Below are positions 8,022-15,093 of a stretch of DNA of 64,000 nt, piece by piece (position 1 is the stretch's first letter; every line of letters starts with the position of its first letter). Source of the DNA: an uncultured Flavobacteriales bacterium (GTDB taxonomy: Bacteria > Bacteroidota > Bacteroidia > Palsa-965). The stretch covers positions 42,356 to 106,355 of the forward strand of contig CAIQQJ010000115.1 of the NCBI GenBank assembly GCA_903873905.1, read 5' to 3'. The notes under the pieces are model-generated. The model was not told the DNA's origin. It made no database searches and worked only from the letters and a program-made list of their open reading frames with translations. Made by a program: the position numbers and the translations under genes.

Positions 8022-8050
8022 CAAAATTATCGTAATATTGTACAACGCAA
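8022..8050 (-). promoter_or_regulatory. gldB promoter (TTG-N18-TAATTTTG)
   Basis: On the minus strand TTG (8050-8048) and TAATTTTG (8029-8022) are separated by 18 bases, a good match to the Bacteroidota sigma-A promoter. It gives a leader of a few bases before the gldB ATG at 8013. Confidence 0.65.
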
Positions 8051-8067
8051 AAACCTCAGACAAAAGT

Positions 8068-8871
8068 ATGAAAAAGGTAATCCTATTAATGCTAGCGCTC
8101 ACCATTGGTGGCAAATATGCAATCGCTCAAAGCGGCGAAAATGACATCAAAAATTTCCGTTTCGGTTTGAAAACTGCGGGAATGCTCACTTGGTACAAAC
8201 CTGATGATCAAAAGAAATACACCAGTGGCGGTGTTTCTGCTAAAGGTTGTTATGGATTGATGATGGAATTCCGTCTGAACAAAGTAGCATCGATTGCAAT
8301 GGGATTTCAAGTTGATTATTTCGGTGGAAAATTAAACATGTTGGATTCCAATTATTATTTTCTTTCGAAAGACAGTGAAATTCTACCTAAATCGGATTCA
8401 ACAACCCTCACTTCACGTTATCTTTTAAATAACCGCACCTACAAATCGACCTATGTAACACTTCCATTTACCTTGAAGTTGAAAACTCCTGAAATAGGAT
8501 CGCTTACCTATTATGGCCAATTCGGAATAAATGCTTCCGTAAGAATGAAAACCCGAGTTACTGATGCTGTAAATACAACAAGTTGGGCTGGCAATAGAGT
8601 TGTTACTGGCTCACCAGCCACACAAACCGATTTGATCAATTCAACCGACATGAATTTGTTCATGTTTGCACTTAATGTTGGTGCTGGCGCAGAATGGAAT
8701 CTTGCTGGTTCAACGTCATTGGTTTTTGGATTGAATTGGTATAATGGATTCTCAAACGTTTTAAAATCGGATTCAAAATATTTAGTACGCACACCTTTTA
8801 ATTCAAATGTTGCAACAAAACAAAATGCGAAAGCTAGTGCAATAGCGTTGACTTTCGGAGTGTTGTTCTAG
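8068..8871 (+). CDS. Outer-membrane beta-barrel protein (PorT-family fold)
   Basis: The ORF opens at 8038, but the signal peptide MKKVILLMLALTIGGKYAIAQ begins at the ATG at 8068, so that start is preferred (267 residues). The mature part has alternating aromatic and polar strands (FRFGLKTAGMLTWYKP, SIAMGFQVDYFGGKL, TYVTLPFTLKLKTPEIGSLTYYGQFGINASVRMKT) and ends in a strand terminating with Phe (IALTFGVLF), as expected for an outer-membrane barrel of the OMP_b-brl_2 type. Divergent from gldB; a role in gliding or T9SS is only suggested by position. A strong terminator follows. Confidence 0.82.
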   Translation: MKKVILLMLALTIGGKYAIAQSGENDIKNFRFGLKTAGMLTWYKPDDQKKYTSGGVSAKGCYGLMMEFRLNKVASIAMGFQVDYFGGKLNMLDSNYYFLSKDSEILPKSDSTTLTSRYLLNNRTYKSTYVTLPFTLKLKTPEIGSLTYYGQFGINASVRMKTRVTDAVNTTSWAGNRVVTGSPATQTDLINSTDMNLFMFALNVGAGAEWNLAGSTSLVFGLNWYNGFSNVLKSDSKYLVRTPFNSNVATKQNAKASAIALTFGVLF

Positions 8872-8890
8872 AAAAGAAAAAATAATTTGT

Positions 8891-8926
8891 AAAACGATCG
8901 GTTAATTCAGCCGATCGTTTTTTTTT
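8891..8926 (+). terminator. Rho-independent terminator after the barrel gene
   Basis: AAAACGATCGG and CCGATCGTTTT form an 11-bp perfect stem with a 9-base loop, followed by a run of T. It starts 19 bases after the stop. Confidence 0.9.
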
Positions 8927-8957
8927 GTGTTATCAGAAAATAAACATTGTAATTTTA
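8925..8957 (+). promoter_or_regulatory. nadE promoter (TTG-N22-TAATTTTA)
   Basis: TTG at 8925-8927 and TAATTTTA at 8950-8957 are 22 bases apart; the ATG follows 7 bases later. The -33 TTG overlaps the end of the terminator T run. One mismatch in the -7 box. Confidence 0.45.
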
Positions 8958-8964
8958 CAGCATC

Positions 8965-10608
8965 ATGAAAATTGCATTAGCACAGCTGAATTATCATATC
9001 GGGAATTTTTCTTCTAATGTGGAGAAAATTAAATCGAACATTCTCCGTGCAAAAATGGAAGGTGCTGACTTGGTAATGTTTGGAGAATTGAGCGTGTGTG
9101 GTTATCCACCAAGGGATTTTCTTGAATTTCCCGATTTCATTTTGCGGTGTGAGGAAGCGGTAAAAGAAATTGCATCTGTTTGTTTTGGAATTTCTGCAAT
9201 TGTTGGTGCGCCAGTGAAAAATCCAAATGTAGAAGGGAAAGATCTTTTCAATGCTGCATTTGTTTTGGTTGATGGGAAAATAAAAAGTGTTCATCATAAA
9301 GGATTGCTTCCTAATTACGATGTGTTTGATGAGTATAGATATTTTGAGCCGGCAAAGGCTTTTCACATTGCAGAAATTTGCGGAAAGAAAATCGCATTGA
9401 CGATATGTGAAGACTTATGGGATGTGGAAGAAAATCTCATGTACACGCAATGGCCGATGGAAGAGCTGATCAAACAACAACCTGAATTGATGCTCAACAT
9501 TGCAGCTTCCCCATTCAGTACGGAACATGTGGAAATGCGGAGAGTTGTAATGAAACGCAACGTGGAGAAATATAAAATGCCGCTATTTTATGTTCAACAT
9601 GTGGGAGCACAAACGGAAATTATTTTTGACGGCGGATCGATGGTGTTGAATGAAAAAGGAGATGTTGTTTGTGAGATGAAGTATTTTGAGGAGGACTTTC
9701 AGATTATTGATACGGAAGGAATATCGAATATCGAATATCGAACACCGAATATCGAAGTGAATAAATCGGAAATCCTTATGATTCATGACGCTCTTGTTTT
9801 GGGAATCAAGGATTATTTTTCGAAGATGGGATTTACGAAAGCGATTTTGGGCTTGTCGGGAGGAATTGATTCTGCACTTGTTCTTGTTCTTGCGATTCGT
9901 GCATTGGGTAAAGAAAATGTTTTGTCGGTATTGATGCCTTCGGAATTTTCCTCACAACATTCCATTGATGATTCCATTGCGCTCTGTAAAAATCTGGAAT
10001 GCGGTTACGAAATTGTTCCGATCAATGATGCTTACGAAGAAATGTTGGATACACTTTCTCCTGTTTTTAAAAGTGCTCCTTTTAATGTTGCAGAAGAAAA
10101 TATTCAAGCGCGTTTGCGCGCCGTGATCTTAATGGGAATCGCAAACAAATTCGGTTACGTTTTATTGAACACTTCAAATAAAAGTGAAGCTGCTGTAGGT
10201 TACGGGACATTGTACGGCGATATGTGCGGTGGAATTTCCGTGATTGGTGATGTTTACAAAACCAAAGTGTTTGAGTTGTGCCGATTCATCAATTCTGAAA
10301 AAGAAATTATTCCAAATAATATCATTTCAAAAGCTCCATCAGCTGAGTTGCGTCCAAATCAAAAAGACAGCGATTCGCTTCCTGAATATGAAATTCTTGA
10401 TAAAGTTTTATTTGAATACATTGAAAAACGTCAAGGCCCAAAAGAATTGATTGAAATGGGATTCGAAAAAACTTTGATAGATCGCATTCTGAAAATGGTG
10501 AATTCGAATGAATGGAAACGTGCGCAGATGGCTCCCGTTCTTCGCGTTTCACAAAAAGCGTTTGGAAGTGGAAGAAGAATGCCTATAGTTGGGAAATACC
10601 TTGGCTAA
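8965..10608 (+). CDS. nadE: Glutamine-dependent NAD+ synthetase, with an in-frame repeat insertion
   Basis: The 547-residue enzyme makes NAD+ from deamido-NAD+, ATP and glutamine. The N-terminal nitrilase-type glutaminase domain has the expected triad (E41 in FGELSVCGYPP, K112 in HHKGLLPNYDVFDE, C148 in ICEDLWD). The C-terminal synthetase domain has the ATP loop LGLSGGIDSALV near residue 298. Between them, residues about 252-266 (SNIEYRTPNIEV region) are encoded by a 45-bp tandem repeat that also ends the four-helix-bundle gene nearby. The insertion keeps frame and lies in the interdomain linker, so the enzyme is probably active. nadE beside gldB is also seen in flavobacteria. Confidence 0.95.
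   Translation: MKIALAQLNYHIGNFSSNVEKIKSNILRAKMEGADLVMFGELSVCGYPPRDFLEFPDFILRCEEAVKEIASVCFGISAIVGAPVKNPNVEGKDLFNAAFVLVDGKIKSVHHKGLLPNYDVFDEYRYFEPAKAFHIAEICGKKIALTICEDLWDVEENLMYTQWPMEELIKQQPELMLNIAASPFSTEHVEMRRVVMKRNVEKYKMPLFYVQHVGAQTEIIFDGGSMVLNEKGDVVCEMKYFEEDFQIIDTEGISNIEYRTPNIEVNKSEILMIHDALVLGIKDYFSKMGFTKAILGLSGGIDSALVLVLAIRALGKENVLSVLMPSEFSSQHSIDDSIALCKNLECGYEIVPINDAYEEMLDTLSPVFKSAPFNVAEENIQARLRAVILMGIANKFGYVLLNTSNKSEAAVGYGTLYGDMCGGISVIGDVYKTKVFELCRFINSEKEIIPNNIISKAPSAELRPNQKDSDSLPEYEILDKVLFEYIEKRQGPKELIEMGFEKTLIDRILKMVNSNEWKRAQMAPVLRVSQKAFGSGRRMPIVGKYLG
9718..9762 (+). repeat. Family C repeat inside nadE (AATATCGAATATCGAAC array)
   Basis: The 45 bases differ from the reverse complement of 12138-12182 at a single position (44/45). 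The unit GAATATC is repeated three times, then GAACACC, GAATATC, GAAGTG. It is translated in frame as part of nadE. Confidence 0.9.
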
Positions 10609-10615
10609 TTACAGC

Positions 10616-10693
10616 CTTCGATACATTTTTTGTCAAACAAAAAATCTTATTTCAAAAGAACATTGTTGTGACAAAAAACACTCAGTCTGACAA
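10616..10693 (+). repeat. Family E repeat after nadE (CTTCGATAC...CTCAGTCTGACAA)
   Basis: It starts 7 bases after the nadE stop with CTTCGATACATTTTTTGTCA and ends TGACAAAAAACACTCAGTCTGACAA; TTTTTTGTCA and TGACAAAAAA can pair. Copies lie at 30309-30398, 30409-30486 (inverted) and, degenerate, at 52206-52252. An AT-rich inverted array (AATTTGAAAATTTGAAG ... CGAATTTTCAAATT) fills 10695-10767. Confidence 0.8.
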
Positions 10694-10769
10694 TTTTAAT
10701 TTGAAAATTTGAAGATTCGGTCTTAACTAATTATAATCTTCGAATTTCGAATTTTCAAATTCTCGAATA

Positions 10770-11588
10770 CTACAGAAATATATCCACCATCAATTCCGCT
10801 CCCGGCACAACTGAGTAGTGTGACAAATCCGTAATTCCTTCTTTTGCCAACACTTCATCGTCGAGGAAAAAATTTCCGGTTGTTTCTTTTGAATTTTTAC
10901 TGAGAATATAATAAGCAGCGTCAGCCAAAATTTCCGGCTTGCGCGACTTCAACATCATTTCTTCTCCACCCAAAATATTTTTTACCGCAGCAGTTGCAAT
11001 CGTGGTTCTTGGCCACAAACAATTTGCTGCAATTCCATCCTTGCGCAATTCTTCAGACATTCCCCAAGTGAGCATACTCATTCCAAATTTACTTAGTGTA
11101 TAAGGAGCGAAATGCGAAAACCATCTTTTATCCAAACTCAAAGGCGGCGACATGGTGAGAATATGTCCGTTGGAAGATTTTTTCAAATGTGGAATGCAAT
11201 GACGGGAAACCAAATACGTTCCGCGCGAATTGATGTCTACCATCAAATCATATTGTTTGGCAGGAAGAAGTGAAACAGGAGAAAGATTAATGGCACTCGC
11301 ATTGTTCACGAGAATATCTATTCCACCAAAAGTTTTTACCGCTTCGGCCACAGCAGCTACAACTTGCTCCTCTTCTCGGATATCACATTTCACAGCCAAT
11401 CCCTTTCCTCCTGCTGCATTGATTTCCTCCACAGCAGAAAAAATTGTTCCTCCGAGTTTGGGATTCTCCTCTGTAGATTTTGCCGCAATGATAATGTTCG
11501 CGCCTTCCGATGCCAATTTCAATGCAATCGCTTTTCCAATCCCGCGAGATCCGCCAGTGATGAAAACTGTTTTTCCTTTATAGTACAT
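10770..11588 (-). CDS. Short-chain dehydrogenase/reductase, HSDL2-like
   Basis: This 272-residue Rossmann oxidoreductase has the cofactor motif TGGSRGIGKAIALKLA (about residues 11-26), the NNAS motif and the catalytic YTLSK (Y163, K167). The block NIIIAAKSTEENPKLGGTIFSAVEEINAAGGK is characteristic of the hydroxysteroid-dehydrogenase-like 2 branch, here without the SCP2 lipid-carrier domain of animal HSDL2. The substrate is unknown, perhaps a fatty-acyl or steroid-like compound. The minus strand reads TAACTTTGCAAAATG, putting a perfect -7 box four bases from the start codon. Confidence 0.88.
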   Translation of the reverse strand: MYYKGKTVFITGGSRGIGKAIALKLASEGANIIIAAKSTEENPKLGGTIFSAVEEINAAGGKGLAVKCDIREEEQVVAAVAEAVKTFGGIDILVNNASAINLSPVSLLPAKQYDLMVDINSRGTYLVSRHCIPHLKKSSNGHILTMSPPLSLDKRWFSHFAPYTLSKFGMSMLTWGMSEELRKDGIAANCLWPRTTIATAAVKNILGGEEMMLKSRKPEILADAAYYILSKNSKETTGNFFLDDEVLAKEGITDLSHYSVVPGAELMVDIFL

Positions 11589-11592
11589 TTTG

Positions 11593-11600
11593 CAAAGTTA
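11593..11600 (-). promoter_or_regulatory. -7 element touching the SDR start codon
   Basis: TAACTTTG ends four bases before the ATG at 11588, the same arrangement as at gldC. Confidence 0.5.
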
Positions 11601-11634
11601 GGTTATTGCATGAACTCTTTCAGTACGAACTTTT

Positions 11635-11665
11635 GAATATCGAATATCGAACACTGAATATCGAA
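11635..11665 (+). repeat. Family C repeat, upstream of the four-helix-bundle gene
   Basis: GAATATCGAATATCGAACACTGAATATCGAA matches 30 of 31 bases of the nadE copy in the same orientation and is inverted relative to the copy at 12138-12182. Confidence 0.85.
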
Positions 11666-11769
11666 CATCGAAGGAAATAAAAAAAATGAAGGTCGGTTTT
11701 TCGGATTCGAGAATTTTTAGACCTTTGGCAACTGTTTTAAAATTATTTTACTTTTTATTAATTTATTTT

Positions 11770-12138
11770 ATGGAACAGAAGAAATTTGATTTACAAGAAA
11801 GACTTATTGATTTTTCGATTGCAATTATGGAGATATCAGAGTCATTACATTCAACTTTTGCATCAAAACACATTGGAGGACAATTATTGCGTTCAGGCAC
11901 CTCACCTGCTTTAAATTATGGTGAAGCTCAAAGTGCTGAATCACCAGCCGACTTCGTTCACAAAATGAAAGTTTGCTTGAAGGAATTGAGAGAAACATTG
12001 ATCGGACTAAAAATCATCAGCAAAAAACCTTTGACAAACAACCTTGAAATTGTGAACAAGTCATCCGTCGAATGTAATGAACTCATATCGATATTTGTAA
12101 AAAGTATCCAAACGGCAAATAAAAATCGTCAGAACTAA
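11770..12138 (+). CDS. Four-helix-bundle protein (S23 / 23S rRNA intervening-sequence protein family)
   Basis: The track ORF starts at 11686, but MEQKKFDLQERLIDFSIAIMEISESL from the ATG at 11770 fits the family N-terminus (122 residues). The four predicted amphipathic helices carry the family pattern HIGGQLLRSGTSPALNYGEAQSAESPADFVHKMKVCLKELRETLIGLKII. Relatives are encoded in intervening sequences of 23S rRNA in Leptospira and resemble the Avd accessory protein of diversity-generating retroelements; their role is poorly known. The gene is bracketed by inverted copies of repeat C, and the last base of its TAA stop is the first base of the right copy. No reverse transcriptase or transposase is nearby. 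Confidence 0.88.
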   Translation: MEQKKFDLQERLIDFSIAIMEISESLHSTFASKHIGGQLLRSGTSPALNYGEAQSAESPADFVHKMKVCLKELRETLIGLKIISKKPLTNNLEIVNKSSVECNELISIFVKSIQTANKNRQN

Positions 12139-12182
12139 TTCACTTCGATATTCGGTGTTCGATATTCGATATTCAATATTCC
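12138..12182 (-). repeat. Family C repeat, downstream of the four-helix-bundle gene
   Basis: Its reverse complement GGAATATTGAATATCGAATATCG... is 44/45 identical to the copy within nadE. It ends 6 bases before the next start codon, so it also forms the upstream region of the glyoxalase-fold gene. Confidence 0.9.
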
Positions 12183-12188
12183 TTTTTT

Positions 12189-13250
12189 ATGACAAAACCT
12201 GTAATCAGCGGCATACAACAAGTTGGAATCGGAATTCCTGATGTGCATGCGGCATTCAAATGGTACCGACAAAATTTCGGGATGGACATTCCTGTCTTTG
12301 AAGAAAAGGCGGAAGCAAATTTGATGTTGCCCTACACCGGAGGAAAACCACATTGGCGTCATGCAATTCTCGCCTTGAATATGAAAGGTGGTGGTGGATT
12401 TGAAATTTGGCAATACACTTCGCGTGTTCCCGTTCCTGTGAGTTTTGAAATTCAATTAGGCGACATCGGACATTTTGTAACACGAATGAAATCTTCCGAT
12501 GTGAAAGGTTCTTATGAATTCTTGAAAAACAAAGGCCTTGATATTTTGGGTGAATTACAAAATTCTCCTGATGGCAATCCCACTTTTTTTGTGCGCGATC
12601 CGTGGGGAAATATTTTTCAGATTGTTCCGGGAACAGATTGGTTCGGAAAAGGAAAACAATTGACAGGCGGTCCTTCCGGTGCATTGCTGGGTGTAACTGA
12701 CATTGAAAAATCCAAGATATTCTATAATGAAATTCTTGGTTATGATACAGTCATTTACGACAAGAGCGGAAAATTTGATGATTTGAAAAACCTTCCTGGT
12801 GGAGATGTGGAAGTGCGTCGTGTGCTGTTGAAACATTCCAAACCACGTGCAGGAGCATTTTCAAGATTGCTCGGATCATCCATGATCGAATTGGTGCAAG
12901 TGATAGGTAAGAAACCAAGAAATATTTTCGAAGGAAGGTATTGGGGCGATCGTGGATTCATTCATTTGAGTTTCGATATCATTGGCATGAAAGAAATGCA
13001 AACGTTATGTGAATCGAAAGGGCATCCCTTTACTGTTGATAGCGCAAAAAGTTTTGATATGGGAGAAGCAGCAGGACATTTTGTTTACATCGAAGATCCG
13101 GATGGAACATTGATTGAAATGGTGGAAACACATAAAGTTCCCGTGCTGAAAAAAATCGGTTGGTATTTGAATCTGAAAAATCGTCCTGCAGAAAAAGCTC
13201 TTCCAGATTGGATGGTGAAATCAATGGCGATGAATCGGGTGAAGGATTGA
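12189..13250 (+). CDS. VOC (glyoxalase/dioxygenase superfamily) protein, two-domain
   Basis: The 353-residue protein has two vicinal-oxygen-chelate modules: ISGIQQVGIGIPDVHAAFKWYRQNFGMD...FFVRDPWGNIFQIVPG (about 1-150) and GGPSGALLGVTDIEKSKIFYNEILGYD...FVYIEDPDGTLIEMVETHKV (about 160-320). Such proteins bind a metal with His/Glu ligands and act as dioxygenases, isomerases or glyoxalases; the second half ends in the classic DPDG-xx-IE-x-VE motif. Substrate unknown. Its TGA stop lies in a short-period array whose inverted partner carries the stop codon of the convergent acyltransferase. Confidence 0.8.
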   Translation: MTKPVISGIQQVGIGIPDVHAAFKWYRQNFGMDIPVFEEKAEANLMLPYTGGKPHWRHAILALNMKGGGGFEIWQYTSRVPVPVSFEIQLGDIGHFVTRMKSSDVKGSYEFLKNKGLDILGELQNSPDGNPTFFVRDPWGNIFQIVPGTDWFGKGKQLTGGPSGALLGVTDIEKSKIFYNEILGYDTVIYDKSGKFDDLKNLPGGDVEVRRVLLKHSKPRAGAFSRLLGSSMIELVQVIGKKPRNIFEGRYWGDRGFIHLSFDIIGMKEMQTLCESKGHPFTVDSAKSFDMGEAAGHFVYIEDPDGTLIEMVETHKVPVLKKIGWYLNLKNRPAEKALPDWMVKSMAMNRVKD

Positions 13251-13283
13251 TTTCAAATTGCAGATGTGCAGATTGCAAATTAT
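13245..13283 (+). repeat. Family D array, left arm (GATTGATTTCAAATTGCAGATGTGCAGATT)
   Basis: This short-period array overlaps the stop codon of the VOC gene. It pairs with 13470-13515, which reads GATTGATTTCAGATTTCAGATGTGCAGATT on the minus strand; 23 of 25 aligned core bases agree. Confidence 0.7.
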
Positions 13284-13324
13284 TAAAAAAAAATCAGGAG
13301 CACACCAATATGGTTTTCCAGCAA

Positions 13325-13407
13325 CTCTTCTCCCGCCTTCTGCTACAAGTCCTCGTCCCAACAGAAATGTTGGGACTGTGGGCTTTTCGCGGCAGTCGGG
13401 GCTATTT
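13325..13407 (-). repeat. Intergenic repeat family B, copy 1
   Basis: On the minus strand: AAATAGCCCCGACTG...AAAGCCCAC, a perfect 9-bp hairpin (GTCCCAACA / TGTTGGGAC at 13355-13376), then GAGGACTTGTAGCAGAAGGCGGGAGAAG. The same ordered blocks occur at 35901-36010 with a different central hairpin. It lies inside the inverted arrays that fill this convergent spacer. Confidence 0.7.
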
Positions 13408-13469
13408 TCGAACACTTCAGTTTCAAACAAAAAAACACGGAGGCACGGAGGAGTTTCAATTTGATATCA

Positions 13470-13515
13470 TCACATTTCTAATCTGAAATCTGCACATCTG
13501 AAATCTGAAATCAAT
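13470..13515 (-). repeat. Family D array, right arm
   Basis: This is the inverted partner of 13245-13283. It contains the TGA stop codon (13513-13511) of the acyltransferase gene that reads leftward into this spacer. Confidence 0.7.
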
Positions 13516-14887
13516 CTGCTCCCAAGGGAAATTTAGCTTTCAATAGTTCTACTTCCTCAACAATTTCGTTTCTCATTTTCTGAACCTCCCCTACTTCACT
13601 ACTATTTTTCATCAAGAGAAATTTCCTTGCTCCATTTGCTTTTTTCACCAGCACATACAATTCCTGCGCAAGCATTCCTGTAATGGGAACCAGCAACATA
13701 AATGCTCCAAGTAAATACCAATTACGAAACACAAGTGCTACAACAAGACTTTGTGCTAGCCAATAAAACTGCCAAAGAAATGCGGCAATCGTAGCATTGA
13801 CAGAAGCTTGCCATTCAATATTCTTTGCAACCTTTTTAGCAATGACGTAAGGAACTTTGTAGGGAACATAATTGGTGATCAATCCAAATAGCCAGATGGG
13901 AGAAAACAGCAGGAAAATAAAATAATTGAATACAATTCCTCCACTTTTCAATTCTCCCAAATTATTTTTTTCAACGATCCAGTCTCTTGTATGAAGTGCT
14001 TTTATTTTACTGAAATAAATCGCCACTTTTTCACGCAATGCAGTAACACGACTTGATTCCACCTTTTCACATTCCTTCAACAAATGTGTAATTTCCTTTG
14101 AGATACGAAATGTCTCTGTCTGATTATTTGGATTGCGATATTCCTCCTTCGACCACTTCTTCACAAACATTTGTTCCAGTTGATAAACCAATTCATCATT
14201 CGCCTTATCATCAATAATGATAAGCTGTTGAGCCATCCGTTTTTCAAGATCACGCGTAAACAAATTCATTGCACGTGCCTTGTTCGTTTTATAAATCTCC
14301 TCGTAATCCTTTGCTGCAAATGGTTCTCCAAAACGAACGTGAAATCTACTTCTGAATTTCCATGGTGTTGCGGAATAATTTAATCCAACAGGAATAATAG
14401 TGAGATTGAGTTTGAAATCATTTCGTTCTTCTGCTGTTAAAGCAATTCGCGCCGTCCCTTTTTTCAAACTTCGCAACCTTCGTTCCTGAATGCAAAGTCC
14501 TTCGGAATAAATCATGATTGGTTTATTTTCGGAAAGCACCTGCGTACAACGATCAATCATCTCATCATTCTTGGAGAGATTTTCAGCACCTTCCAACAAT
14601 CTGTAAATGGGAATAATTCCAATGAACCCTAAAAATTTTGCAATCATTTTATTGCTAAAAGCATCAGATCGTGCAAGCGACCAAGTGCGGCGGTTAACGG
14701 TAGCTCCCAATAAAAGCGCATCCATAAAGGCATTCGGATGATTGGAGCAAAACAACACTGGTCTGTCCTTGGGAATATTTTCCATTCCAACTGAATGTTT
14801 CACTCGATTATGTCGATAGAAATATCCCAGAAAAATATTTAAAACTGACCAGAGGTAATTGTAAAAAATGTAAGCTATAATTTTCAT
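13511..14887 (-). CDS. PlsC-type phospholipid acyltransferase, membrane-bound
   Basis: The 458-residue protein has the acyltransferase motif SNHPNAFMDALLLGA (H-x5-D), a PIYRLLEG block, YSEGLCIQERRLRSLKKGTARIA in the glycerophosphate-binding position, and IIPVGLNY. Hydrophobic segments follow in the C-terminal half (FNYFIFLLFSPIWLFGLITNYV, ATIAAFLWQFYWLAQSLVVALVF, YLLGAFMLLVPITGML). It probably acylates glycerol-3-phosphate or lysophosphatidate. The track ORF begins at 14974, but a perfect TATCTTTG box lies inside that extension, so the ATG at 14887 (MKIIAYIFYNYLW) is preferred. The stop codon lies in a repeat array. Confidence 0.85.
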   Translation of the reverse strand: MKIIAYIFYNYLWSVLNIFLGYFYRHNRVKHSVGMENIPKDRPVLFCSNHPNAFMDALLLGATVNRRTWSLARSDAFSNKMIAKFLGFIGIIPIYRLLEGAENLSKNDEMIDRCTQVLSENKPIMIYSEGLCIQERRLRSLKKGTARIALTAEERNDFKLNLTIIPVGLNYSATPWKFRSRFHVRFGEPFAAKDYEEIYKTNKARAMNLFTRDLEKRMAQQLIIIDDKANDELVYQLEQMFVKKWSKEEYRNPNNQTETFRISKEITHLLKECEKVESSRVTALREKVAIYFSKIKALHTRDWIVEKNNLGELKSGGIVFNYFIFLLFSPIWLFGLITNYVPYKVPYVIAKKVAKNIEWQASVNATIAAFLWQFYWLAQSLVVALVFRNWYLLGAFMLLVPITGMLAQELYVLVKKANGARKFLLMKNSSEVGEVQKMRNEIVEEVELLKAKFPLGAD

Positions 14888-14898
14888 AGTGGTTACGG

Positions 14899-14906
14899 CA
14901 AAGATA
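14899..14906 (-). promoter_or_regulatory. -7 element of the PlsC-type gene
   Basis: TATCTTTG on the minus strand ends 11 bases before the ATG at 14887 and decides against the longer ORF start at 14974. Confidence 0.55.
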
Positions 14907-15093
14907 GAATCTCCTCGGGACAATCTAAAGGCCTGTTGTAAAACGCTGTTGGGATAGCTGGACCTTACCAACAAACAAAATTTGCATAATTCTTACAAGA
15001 GGAAGGTGAGAAAGGTTTTGGGTTTCTGTAACAACTACGATTAGGATAAGTTTACTAGAGATAATTCCAAGTTCATTTTAACCCCAATGTAAC

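Noticed and set aside
11686-11769. N-terminal extension of the four-helix-bundle ORF
   Set aside because: The extra 28 residues (MKVGFSDSRIFRPL...) do not resemble the family, whose N-terminus fits the Met at 11770.
11635-12182. Diversity-generating retroelement with Avd-like protein
   Set aside because: The four-helix protein resembles Avd, but no reverse transcriptase, template repeat or variable C-type-lectin target with adenine-biased changes is nearby. The lectin gene at 36050 is far away and has no matching template repeat that I could see.
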